Shown in pieces: positions 27,070 through 34,038 of a DNA stretch of 64,000 bases. The notes under the pieces were generated by a model. It saw only the letters and a program-made list of their open reading frames with translations. It did not search any database and was not told the origin of the DNA. Positions within the stretch are counted from its first letter, which is position 1; each line of letters begins with the position of its first letter. The stretch is from Sphingomonas sp. BGYR3 (GTDB taxonomy: Bacteria; Pseudomonadota; Alphaproteobacteria; Sphingomonadales; Sphingomonadaceae). The stretch covers positions 1,426,001-1,490,000 of the forward strand of contig NZ_JANZNT010000001.1 in NCBI RefSeq assembly GCF_025153455.1, in the 5' to 3' direction. The translations under genes and the position numbers were made by a program.

Positions 27070-27600
27070 ATGAACGTCGCAATCGGATTTCTCGCCTTTC
27101 TGGCCACGGTCGCCGCGATGGAAGGCTTTGCCTATGTCATGCACCGCTGGGTGATGCATGGGCCGGGCTGGTTCCTGCACAAAAGCCATCACGAACCGCG
27201 TGAAGGCAACTGGGAACTGAACGACCTGTATTTCGTGATCTTTGCAACGCCATCCATCCTGCTGATGGTCGGTGGCCTGTATTGGGGCTGGGACAGCATC
27301 ACGGTATGGATCGGTGCCGGCATCGCTGCCTATGGCATGATCTATCTCGGCTTCCACGACTTCATCGTCCATCGGCGCATTCCGATCCGGTATATTCCCA
27401 AGTCGCGCTACATGAAGAAGATCATCTCTGCCCATCGCCTGCATCATGCGGTGGAAACCAAGCAGGGTACGGTCAGCTTCGGATTTCTGATTGCGCCTGA
27501 GCCAGAGGTGCTGAAGGCGCAGTTGCGCGCGGGCGGCAATGCCGGGGTGCGGCAGGCCACTGCCAAGCGCCGGGCCAAGCTGGACGAAATGAGCGCGTGA
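27070..27600 (+). CDS. crtZ: Beta-carotene hydroxylase CrtZ
   Basis: CrtZ adds 3- and 3'-hydroxyls to beta-ionone rings, leading to zeaxanthin and related xanthophylls. It has 176 residues. All four histidine clusters of the non-haem di-iron hydroxylases are present: [20 protein letters not shown] and HRLHHA, with membrane helices between. No other carotenoid gene is nearby. Its stop overlaps the GTG start of the next gene. Confidence 0.93.
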   Translation: MNVAIGFLAFLATVAAMEGFAYVMHRWVMHGPGWFLHKSHHEPREGNWELNDLYFVIFATPSILLMVGGLYWGWDSITVWIGAGIAAYGMIYLGFHDFIVHRRIPIRYIPKSRYMKKIISAHRLHHAVETKQGTVSFGFLIAPEPEVLKAQLRAGGNAGVRQATAKRRAKLDEMSA

Positions 27601-28025
27601 GGGGCGCCGCCGACTGGATCGGCCGGACGCTGTTTCTGATCCTGTCGGGGCTGGCGACCTACTCGATGCTGCTGTCGATCCTGTCGATTAGCGCCGATAT
27701 CCGACAGTCGGCGACACCGGGCGTCCCGGACGGGCCGGTCACCAGCGAACGGCCCCTGCGCCCGGTCACGCCGGAACGGCCGATCGGTCCGACGCGGATC
27801 GCCCCCACCCCCGGCGAGCCGCGCGATGCGAACAATCCCCAACCGACGGGGCAAGCGGTGAGCGATGGCACCGTTTCCGCGATGGCGGATGACGAGATGC
27901 GCCGCTGGGCAGAGGCGCTGACCTGGGCCGTGCTGGCGCTGGCGGGCTTTGCCGCGGCCATCATCGTCGTCCTGCTCAAGATAACGGCACAGCTGGCCCG
28001 GATCGCGAACGGTCGCGGACTTTGA
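27597..28025 (+). CDS. Hypothetical two-helix membrane protein
   Basis: A 142-residue protein starting at GTG in the crtZ stop. It has a membrane helix at about residues 8-33, a Pro/Thr/Arg-rich linker with repeated short units (RPLRPVTPERPIGPTRIAPTPGEP), and a second helix at about 104-128 (EALTWAVLALAGFAAAIIVVLLKITAQL). No family is recognised. It overlaps the next gene by TTGA, so it is probably co-expressed with crtZ and the TauE-like gene. Confidence 0.6.
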   Translation: MRGAADWIGRTLFLILSGLATYSMLLSILSISADIRQSATPGVPDGPVTSERPLRPVTPERPIGPTRIAPTPGEPRDANNPQPTGQAVSDGTVSAMADDEMRRWAEALTWAVLALAGFAAAIIVVLLKITAQLARIANGRGL

Positions 28026-28768
28026 TTCAGGATCCGTGGTTCTGGGCGATCGCCATTCCGGCGGTGGTACTGCTTGGCCTTAGCAAGGGCGGCTTTGCCG
28101 GTGCCGGCTCGCTCAGCCTGCCGATGATGGCAACGGTGATCGACCCGGTGCTGGCCGCCGCGATCCTGCTGCCCATCCTGATCGTTCAGGACGCGGTCGG
28201 CGTCTGGGCCTTTCGCCGCAACGTGGATTGGCGGGTCATCGGCTGGGCGCTGCCCGGCGCGATCATCGGCATCGGCGCGGGCTGGGCGTTTTCGGCCCGC
28301 GTGTCCGCCGACGCCGTGCTGGCGATGGTCGGCGGCATATCGATCCTGTTCGGCGGCTGGCGGCTATGGCTGAATCGGCGCGGCACGGTCCCTGCGCGCC
28401 GAACGCCGGGCTGGGTCGGCACGATGCTGGGCATCGCATCCGGCTTTACCAGCCATGTCGCCCATGCCGGGGCGCCGCCCTTTCAGCTGTGGGTGATGCC
28501 GATGAAGTTGCCGCGCGATATCCTTGTCGGCACGACGGCGATCTTCTTTGCCCTGGTCAATCTGCTGAAACTGCCTGGTTACTGGGCATTGGGGCAGTTT
28601 GACGGGTCGGCGCTGCCTGTCGCCGCAATCCTGATTCCGATCGCGGTCGCATCGACGCTGGCAGGCGTATGGCTCGTGCGACGGGTGCCGCACGAACCAT
28701 TTGAAAAGCTGATCTACGTCCTGATGATCGCGGTCGGCATCAAGCTTGTCTGGGACGGGCTTGGCTGA
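28022..28768 (+). CDS. Sulfite exporter TauE/SafE family (TSUP) membrane protein
   Basis: A 248-residue polytopic protein of the TauE/SafE/YfcA family, with about eight membrane helices. It has the two related halves typical of the family: GLSKGGFAGAGSLSLPMMATVIDPVLAAAILLPILIVQD in the first half and GTMLGIASGFTSHVAHAGAPPFQLWVMPMKLPRDILVGTTAIFF in the second. Members move sulfite, sulfoacetate or other organic anions, and the substrate is not predictable. It starts at TTG overlapping the upstream stop. A small inverted repeat (28764-28781) covers the convergent stop codons. Confidence 0.85.
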   Translation: MIQDPWFWAIAIPAVVLLGLSKGGFAGAGSLSLPMMATVIDPVLAAAILLPILIVQDAVGVWAFRRNVDWRVIGWALPGAIIGIGAGWAFSARVSADAVLAMVGGISILFGGWRLWLNRRGTVPARRTPGWVGTMLGIASGFTSHVAHAGAPPFQLWVMPMKLPRDILVGTTAIFFALVNLLKLPGYWALGQFDGSALPVAAILIPIAVASTLAGVWLVRRVPHEPFEKLIYVLMIAVGIKLVWDGLG

Positions 28769-28777
28769 CCGGACCGG

Positions 28778-29161
28778 TCAGCGACAGCGCACATCGCCCC
28801 GGTCGACCTGCTGGCCCAGCACGGCACCCGCCGCCCCGCCCAGGATCGTGCCGATCGTCTTTGACCCGCCCGGTGCAATGATATTGCCCAGCACACCGCC
28901 GGCCACGCCGCCGATGATCAGGCCGCTGGTGCCATCGTCGCGGCGGCAATAATAGCGCCCGTCGCGCCCGCGATAGATCGCGTCGTTGCGGCCCAGCCGC
29001 CGCTCGGAATAGCGCGGATCGTCGCGATAATAGCGGGCGGCATCCCAGTCGCCCCGGTCACCGGCATATCCGGGACCATAACCATAGCCGTCGCCATATT
29101 GATTGCAGGCGCCAAGCGACGCCGCCGATACCGCGATTGCCGCGGCCAGCACCTTGTTCAT
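28778..29161 (-). CDS. Glycine-zipper lipoprotein
   Basis: A 127-residue protein with a signal peptide ending in a lipobox (ASLGAC), then a Tyr/Asp/Arg-rich stretch. A 17-kDa-antigen/OmpA-like glycine-zipper segment follows (GLIIGGVAGGVLGNIIAPGGSKTIGTILGGAAGAVLGQQVD) and the C-terminus is DVRCR. Two Cys (YYCRR and the C-terminal VRCR) may form a disulfide. The frame is open up to 29206, but the ATG at 29161 gives the proper signal peptide. The next gene upstream is a paralogue. Confidence 0.75.
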   Translation of the reverse strand: MNKVLAAAIAVSAASLGACNQYGDGYGYGPGYAGDRGDWDAARYYRDDPRYSERRLGRNDAIYRGRDGRYYCRRDDGTSGLIIGGVAGGVLGNIIAPGGSKTIGTILGGAAGAVLGQQVDRGDVRCR

Positions 29162-29186
29162 GTCGATGTCTCCTTGGTGATGGATG

Positions 29187-29222
29187 CAAAACGGGCGGGA
29201 AGCCATTTGGCTCCCCGCCCGT
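29187..29222 (-). terminator. Intrinsic terminator of the second glycine-zipper gene
   Basis: On the minus strand, ACGGGCGGGGAGCC pairs with GGCTTCCCGCCCGT (29191-29222, one G-T pair) around AAAT, followed by TTTTGC. It ends transcription from the gene at 29245-29559 and separates it from the paralogue downstream. Confidence 0.8.
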
Positions 29223-29244
29223 GCATCAGGCCGTTATCGGCCCA

Positions 29245-29559
29245 TTAGCGGCAACGCGAACCGGAACGTTCGATCTCGCGGCCGGCGACTGCACCGGCAG
29301 CGGCGCCGAGCAGCGTACCAACCGTACGGTCGCCGCGGGTGTCGATCGTGCGACCGACCAGCGCGCCTGCCACACCACCGACGACCAGACCGGTCGTGCC
29401 ATCGGGCTTGCGGCAATAGCGGCGACCATCACGACCGCGCCATTCGCGATACTTGTAGCGACCGTCGCGTGCCTCGGCATGGGCATCGGGGGTCGGGATC
29501 ACAGCGGCGGTCGGCAGGGCAACGGCGGCGGCGACAGCGGCAAGAATAAGGTTACGCAT
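29245..29559 (-). CDS. Glycine-zipper periplasmic protein
   Basis: A 104-residue protein with a cleavable signal peptide (LILAAVAAAVALPTAAVIPTPDAHA) without a lipobox. Its second half, GRDGRRYCRKPDGTTGLVVGGVAGALVGRTIDTRGDRTVGTLLGAAAGAVAGREIERSGSRCR, aligns closely with the neighbouring lipoprotein, including both Cys and the glycine zipper. The pair looks like a tandem duplication whose copies went to different anchors (soluble versus lipidated). Function is unknown. Confidence 0.75.
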   Translation of the reverse strand: MRNLILAAVAAAVALPTAAVIPTPDAHAEARDGRYKYREWRGRDGRRYCRKPDGTTGLVVGGVAGALVGRTIDTRGDRTVGTLLGAAAGAVAGREIERSGSRCR

Positions 29560-29702
29560 GGGTCTACTCCCTTCTAAATCTCGTTACGGGCAACAAACGC
29601 CCGATCTGGACGAAGGTTGCATGAACGGAATGAAAGAAATGGCGGAATTCAGCCGTTTTTCTTTCCGAACCGTTGAAAGGGACAATGGCGGGGTGCGCTT
29701 TT

Positions 29703-30125
29703 ATGGTCGATGAATGGGTTCGTCAGCATTCGTTACAGCCGCATCCGGAGGGCGGATGGTACCGTGAGACGTGGCGAAAGAGCGGCGAACCGAACGAACG
29801 GGCCGCCGCGACCGCGATTCTCTATGCCCTGGATGGCGGCGGCAAATCGCATTGGCACCGCGTCGACGCCGATGAGCTATGGTTGTGGCACGGCGGATCG
29901 CCGCTGCGGCTGGCCGTCGCGCCCGACGAAAACGGTCCGGTGCAGCGCATCGTCCTTGGCAATGATCCCGCGCATGGCTACCAGCCGCAGCACATCGTGC
30001 CCGCCGGCTGGTGGCAATCGGCAGAGGCCGGGCCGCACGGCGCGCTAGTGAGCTGCATCGTCGTGCCGGGGTTCGATTTTGCCGGTTTCGACCTGGCCCC
30101 GCCCGGATGGCAGCCAGCGGGATAG
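29703..30125 (+). CDS. DUF985 cupin-domain protein
   Basis: A 140-residue cupin of the DUF985 type. The start region LQPHPEGGWYRETWR and the cupin motif SHWHRVDADELWLWHGGSPLRLAV are the family marks; the C-terminal GALVSCIVVPGFDFAGFDLAPPG is also typical. The reaction is unknown. ATG 29685 is an alternative start, but 29703 gives the usual distance to the LQPHPEGG motif. The 143 bases upstream hold a small inverted repeat, CGGGC-N7-GCCCG (29587-29603). Confidence 0.82.
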   Translation: MVDEWVRQHSLQPHPEGGWYRETWRKSGEPNERAAATAILYALDGGGKSHWHRVDADELWLWHGGSPLRLAVAPDENGPVQRIVLGNDPAHGYQPQHIVPAGWWQSAEAGPHGALVSCIVVPGFDFAGFDLAPPGWQPAG

Positions 30126-30170
30126 TTATCCCCGTTATCCACAGGACTCACAGTCACGCGGGCGCGAATC

Positions 30171-30744
30171 ACCCTTGGTGCGACTCGCATCGAGTGAGAC
30201 CATCCAAGGGTCAGAGCGGCGATGGAGCATCGAGAAATCGAAGCGAAATCAACGAGTTGACGGCTTGATATCCAATGCTGGTGGCGCAAGCAAACCGCAT
30301 GATGGTGCCAAGTCGAACCGGACGGACGGTTCCAGACGCGCAATCGCCGGGTGCAAGCCAGGCCGATGCCCAGGGAACGGAAAGAAAGGTTCAGCCACAG
30401 GCAGCCGAAAGGGTGCATGGGGCGGGTTGATGAAGGGCAGGTGGTTCGCTCGGCCGAAGATGCGGCAACGCAAGAGGCGGACGAGGGCACTGGCGGCTCC
30501 ACTCTCAGCCAGAAGCGGACGGAATGGCGAAAGCCGGAAGGTCCGCTGGCCATCGGTAAAACCGACGCGGGCTCGTCCGATCCCGCGCCGGAACAGCGAT
30601 GACCGAAACGCCGGTCCAATGCGGACCCCCCTGGGGGTCAGGCGGGACAGGCGATGCCGCCCGGTATCCGGCAGTTCCGCCCGAAAGGGTGGGACGACAG
30701 GATCAGGCGACATGGGGGGCTGGCAGCGATGCCGGCCCCCTTTT
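30171..30744 (+). ncRNA. Candidate structured RNA with its own terminator
   Basis: The interval 30126-30785 has no recognised gene. Several local helices are visible on the plus strand. ACCCTTGG (30171-30178) pairs with CCAAGGGT (30204-30211) around an inner ACTCG-CAT-CGAGT. GAACCG/CGGTTC pairs at 30315-30332. AGCGGAC (30514-30520) pairs with GTCCGCT (30541-30547) around two purine-rich 5-base strands and an inner GGC-GAAA-GCC with a GNRA tetraloop. The interval ends with a strong intrinsic terminator. A 99-codon open frame (30303-30602) exists, but its third-position GC (about 71 %) is lower than expected here. The 5' end is not defined. It might instead be a long 3' region of the cupin mRNA. 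Confidence 0.35.
30715..30744 (+). terminator. Strong intrinsic terminator with no gene directly upstream
   Basis: GGGGGCTGGCA (30715-30725) pairs with TGCCGGCCCCC (30730-30740) around GCGA, with one G-T pair, followed by TTTT (30741-30744). It points to the plus strand; on the minus strand no T-run follows. The nearest plus-strand gene ends 590 bases upstream, so it marks the end of an otherwise unexplained transcript. Confidence 0.8.
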
Positions 30745-30773
30745 GATCCGGCGGACCCTTTTGATTCGGCCGA
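30738..30773. repeat. Tandem 18-base repeat after the terminator
   Basis: CCCTTTTGATCCGGCGGA (30738-30755) is followed at once by CCCTTTTGATTCGGCCGA (30756-30773), differing at two positions. The first copy supplies the T-run of the terminator. It lies just before the corA-like stop codon. Confidence 0.8.
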
Positions 30774-30785
30774 CCGTTGACCGGA

Positions 30786-31739
30786 TCAGTCGCGCAACCA
30801 GTGCCGCCGCGCGAAATAGGCCGCGATCGCCACCGCAAGGATGACGCAGATGCCGACCACGCCCCAAAATGCCCAGGGTTCGCGGGCATAGGGGATCCCC
30901 TCGACATTCATGCCAAGCAGGCCGGTCAGAAAGGTGAGCGGCAGGAACACCATGGCGACGATGGAAATGATCAGCGCGCGCTGGTCGATCTGTTCGGCGC
31001 GAAGATCGGTCAGCGTTTCATGGAGCAGCGCAGCACGTTCACGGATCGCCTCAAGCTCCTCCGCCATCCGCGCTGCACGGTCGGCCGCCGCCGCCAGATG
31101 CAGCCGGTCATCCTCGGCCAGCCAGTCCGCAGGCAACGCCGCCAGCCGCTCAAGCGCATCGCGCTGCGGCGCCAGGAACCGGCGATAGCCAATGGCACGG
31201 GCGCGCGCCCGGCCCACCGCGCGGCGCAACGCGAACAGCCGGTGCTGGTCGATCCCCTCCTCGCAATCATCCAGCTCGTCGCCCAGATCGACGACCACGG
31301 GATCCAGCTCTGCGGTGATCGCATCGGCAAAGGCCGCAATCAGGTCGCCCGCATCCTTGATCTCGCCCGCCTGAACCTCGGCGCATACGGCGTCGATCGA
31401 GTTCATCGGCAGCCGGGCGACGGAAATCACGCGGCATCCGCGAGCATAGATTCGGACCGAGGCAAAGGGATCTGACATCGATGCCGTATCCGGCGACAGG
31501 CCGCGCAGGTTGACCAGCGCGCCGTCCCCTACGGCCTCGCAGCGCGGTCGGGTTTCGGTCGCGGTCAGGGCATCGATCGCGGCGTCGGGCAGGTGCGCCC
31601 TGCCCTGAAGCCAGGTCAGGGTATCGGCATGATCTCGGTCCAGATGCACCCAGATCAGCGATCCCGTTGCCGCCAGCGCGGCATCGCGGTCCATCGCGTG
31701 AACCGCCCCGCCCGCATCGACGACCAGCGCGTGGGTCAT
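30786..31739 (-). CDS. CorA/ZntB family divalent cation transporter
   Basis: A 317-residue protein with a large cytoplasmic N-terminal domain and two C-terminal membrane helices: ALIISIVAMVFLPLTFLTGLLGMN (about residues 250-273) and AFWGVVGICVILAVAIAAYFARRHWL. The pore-signature GMN is present, followed by VEGIP. That loop is closer to ZntB-type zinc transporters than to Mg2+ CorA (GMNxxxMPE). Transported ion and direction are uncertain. It starts in the stop of the dehydrogenase gene upstream (ATGA) and is the last gene of the argH operon. Confidence 0.85.
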   Translation of the reverse strand: MTHALVVDAGGAVHAMDRDAALAATGSLIWVHLDRDHADTLTWLQGRAHLPDAAIDALTATETRPRCEAVGDGALVNLRGLSPDTASMSDPFASVRIYARGCRVISVARLPMNSIDAVCAEVQAGEIKDAGDLIAAFADAITAELDPVVVDLGDELDDCEEGIDQHRLFALRRAVGRARARAIGYRRFLAPQRDALERLAALPADWLAEDDRLHLAAAADRAARMAEELEAIRERAALLHETLTDLRAEQIDQRALIISIVAMVFLPLTFLTGLLGMNVEGIPYAREPWAFWGVVGICVILAVAIAAYFARRHWLRD

Positions 31740-32515
31740 GCCCGCATCTCCACATCAATCCACAGCCCGTCGGGACGGTCGGCGGGCGGTTCGGCAGTCG
31801 CCACCCGCACGGCATCGGCTCGTGCCCGGTCAAGGATGGCGGCCGGCACGTCCGGGCGATGCGTCACCCGGTCGGCACTGGCCAGCAGCCGTGCCTGGCG
31901 CAGCGTCAGCGCATCGGGATCGGGCGATGCCAGCGACAGCCGCACCAGCTCTGCCGCCGGTCGCGCCGCGCCGCCCGCTGCCCAGTCCGGTGCGCGATCG
32001 GCGCTGCCCGTTGCCAGCGGATCGATCGCCCCGCCCGCCGCCAGCGCCGACGCCAGCGCCCGCCGCCGCTCGCCGCCATCGGGCAGCCGCGATTTGAGCA
32101 CCGCACGCGCGGCATTCAGCGCCTCGGCCAGTCGGCCCAGATCGGCCGGGATCATCGCCTCCAGCCGCTGACGCAGGGCAGCGGCAAGGCCCGCCGATGC
32201 ACCGCCCGTCGAAATCGCGATCAGCACGGGCGAACGGTCGACAATGGCGGGCAGCGTGAAATCGCACTGGTCCGGCCGGTCGACCGCGTTGATCAGCACG
32301 CCGCGCGCCCGCAGCGTGGCAATCGCCGCCATTGCCGCGGCCTCATCCTCCATCGCGACGATGGCCAGCCGCGCACAGGGGTGGTCGATGGGCGCGACAA
32401 TCGCCCCCGCCCGTTCCAGCAGGCGACGCTTGGCGTCCGCCGCCTCGCCATCGCCCGCCAGGATGACCGGGCGACCTGCCAGCTTCATCAGCATGGGCAG
32501 GCCGTTCAGCGTCAT
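31736..32515 (-). CDS. Precorrin-2 dehydrogenase / sirohydrochlorin ferrochelatase-like protein (CysG N-terminal type)
   Basis: A 259-residue protein matching the N-terminal module of siroheme synthase, which oxidises precorrin-2 and inserts iron. Visible segments are LPMLMKLAGRPVILAGDGEAADAKRRLLERAGA (Rossmann loop), NAVDRPDQCDFTLPAIVDRSPVLIAISTGGASAGLAAALRQRLE and an Ala-rich C-terminal extension. The Rossmann loop reads GDGEAADAK rather than the common GGGxVAxRK. No methyltransferase domain is fused. The ATG at 32515 overlaps the lysA stop. Confidence 0.85.
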   Translation of the reverse strand: MTLNGLPMLMKLAGRPVILAGDGEAADAKRRLLERAGAIVAPIDHPCARLAIVAMEDEAAAMAAIATLRARGVLINAVDRPDQCDFTLPAIVDRSPVLIAISTGGASAGLAAALRQRLEAMIPADLGRLAEALNAARAVLKSRLPDGGERRRALASALAAGGAIDPLATGSADRAPDWAAGGAARPAAELVRLSLASPDPDALTLRQARLLASADRVTHRPDVPAAILDRARADAVRVATAEPPADRPDGLWIDVEMRA

Positions 32516-33777
32516 GCCTTCAGCCACTCCGGCACGCGCTCGGCGGCCATCACCGTGCCGGCGGGGATGCGATCGGCAACCACGGCATAGCGGTCGCCAT
32601 TGACCAGCACCTCGGGCACCAGGTCGCGGCTGTTATAGGTGCTGGCCATGGTCGCGCCATAGGCACCGGCGGTACGCAGCACGGCCAGATCGCCGCGCGC
32701 CACCCGGTCGATGTCCCGGCCCATGGCAAAGGTGTCGCCGCTTTCGCAGACCGGCCCGGCGATGTTCGCGGTCATCCGCTCGCCATCCGGCCGCACGGCC
32801 ACGAAATCGTGATAGGCATCGTACAGCGCCGGCCGCATCAGGTCGTTCATCGCCGCATCGACGATGACATAGGGATTGGCGACCCCCGGCTTCACCCACA
32901 GCACTTCGGTCAGCAGCACGCCGGCATTGCCCGCGATCACCCGCCCCGGTTCGAACATCAGCGTGACGTTCCAGCCGCGGGTCACCTCTGCCACCATCGC
33001 GCCATAGTCGGCGGGGCTGGGGAAACTGTCCGCCGGGCGATAGGGCACGCCCAGCCCGCCGCCCAGATCGACATGGGTGACCATGTGCCCTGCGGCGCGC
33101 AGTTCCTGAACCAGCTCGCCGATCTTGATATAGGCGGCGCGCAGCGGCTCCAGCGTGCCCAGCTGGCTGCCGATATGGCACGCCACCCCGCGCAGGGTCA
33201 GGCCGGGCAGCGGGGCCAGCCGGTCGAAAATCGCGCGCGCATCGCTGATCGGCAGGCCGAACTTGTTCTCCGCCTTGCCGGTCGAAATCTTGGCATGGGT
33301 GCGGGCATCGACATCGGGATTGACGCGAATGACACAGGGGGCGCGGATGCCACGCTCTGCGGCCAGGCGCGACAGGACGACGCCCTCTTCCTCCAGCTCC
33401 AGGTTGAACTGGCCGATGCCGGCATCCAGCGCGGCGATCAGCTCACGCTCGGACTTGCCGACGCCGGAAAACACGATTTCCGACGGGGCGATGCCCGCCG
33501 CGATGGCGCGGTGCATTTCGCCCGCCGACACCACGTCAGCGCCGAACCCCTGATTGGCCAGGACGCGCAGCACGCCCAGATTGGGGTTGGACTTGATCGC
33601 AAACGCGATGTGGACCGGCGCTTCCACGGCGTTCAGCCCGTCGCGGAACACCTGTGCATGGCGTTCGAACGTCGCCTGCGAATAGACGTAACAGGGCGTA
33701 CCGACCTCTGCCGCGATGCGGGACAGGGGGATGTCTTCGGCAAACAGCTCGCCGTCGCGATAGGTGAAATGGTCCAT
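32512..33777 (-). CDS. lysA: Diaminopimelate decarboxylase
   Basis: LysA is the PLP enzyme that makes L-lysine from meso-diaminopimelate. It has 421 residues beginning MDHFTYRDGELFAEDIPLSRIAAEVGTPCYVYSQATF. The PLP lysine lies in HIAFAIKSNPNLGVLRVL; GMHRAIAAGIAPSEIVFSGVGKSERELIAAL, HIGSQLGTLEPL, VDLGGGLGVPYR and the C-terminal GPVCESGDTFAMGRDI (catalytic Cys) are all present. It follows the LptM-like gene by 10 bases and overlaps the downstream siroheme-type gene. Confidence 0.97.
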   Translation of the reverse strand: MDHFTYRDGELFAEDIPLSRIAAEVGTPCYVYSQATFERHAQVFRDGLNAVEAPVHIAFAIKSNPNLGVLRVLANQGFGADVVSAGEMHRAIAAGIAPSEIVFSGVGKSERELIAALDAGIGQFNLELEEEGVVLSRLAAERGIRAPCVIRVNPDVDARTHAKISTGKAENKFGLPISDARAIFDRLAPLPGLTLRGVACHIGSQLGTLEPLRAAYIKIGELVQELRAAGHMVTHVDLGGGLGVPYRPADSFPSPADYGAMVAEVTRGWNVTLMFEPGRVIAGNAGVLLTEVLWVKPGVANPYVIVDAAMNDLMRPALYDAYHDFVAVRPDGERMTANIAGPVCESGDTFAMGRDIDRVARGDLAVLRTAGAYGATMASTYNSRDLVPEVLVNGDRYAVVADRIPAGTVMAAERVPEWLKA

Positions 33778-33787
33778 GGTTCTCGGT

Positions 33788-34036
33788 TCAGCGGGTGGGG
33801 GGCAGGTCAAATGGATCGGCGGGGCGATCCTCCGACTGGGTCAGCGTCTGATCCCCGCGTTTTGGCCGGGCATCGATGGGCGGCGTGGTCAAGTCCGTCG
33901 GCCCCGGCGTTTCCACCGCGCCATAGGGCGCGACGGGCAGCGACCGCCCATCGGCGGGGCGCAGGTCCCGCTTGGCACCGCAAGCGGCCAGCGACAGCGC
34001 CAGCGCGCCTGTCAGGATCACGGCAACACGGCGCAT
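33788..34036 (-). CDS. Small LptM-like lipoprotein
   Basis: An 82-residue protein with a signal peptide and lipobox (LSLAACGAK, Cys about 19). The start of the mature part, CGAKRDLRPADG, resembles the CGxKGPL start of LptM (YifL), the small lipoprotein that helps oxidative maturation of the LptD/LptE complex. Position between argH and lysA is also usual for LptM-like genes. The rest is Pro/Asp-rich and disordered. The ATG at 34036 has GGAG eight bases upstream; a GTG at 34042 is less likely. Confidence 0.65.
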   Translation of the reverse strand: MRRVAVILTGALALSLAACGAKRDLRPADGRSLPVAPYGAVETPGPTDLTTPPIDARPKRGDQTLTQSEDRPADPFDLPPTR

Positions 34037-34038
34037 CG

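Noticed and set aside
30126-30143. A perfect DnaA box TTATCCACA (30135-30143) beside a similar TTATCCCCG, with gyrB elsewhere in the window, as a hint of a replication origin.
   Set aside because: A single 9-mer is expected by chance in a window of this size. There is no cluster of boxes, no A/T-rich unwinding region, and no dnaA, dnaN, parAB or hemE nearby.
30303-30602. A 99-codon open frame (and a 233-codon one in another frame) in the unassigned stretch as a protein gene.
   Set aside because: Third-position GC is only about 71 %, composition is Arg/Gly/Ser-rich, no ribosome site is convincing and no family is recognised. RNA-like helices explain the stretch at least as well.
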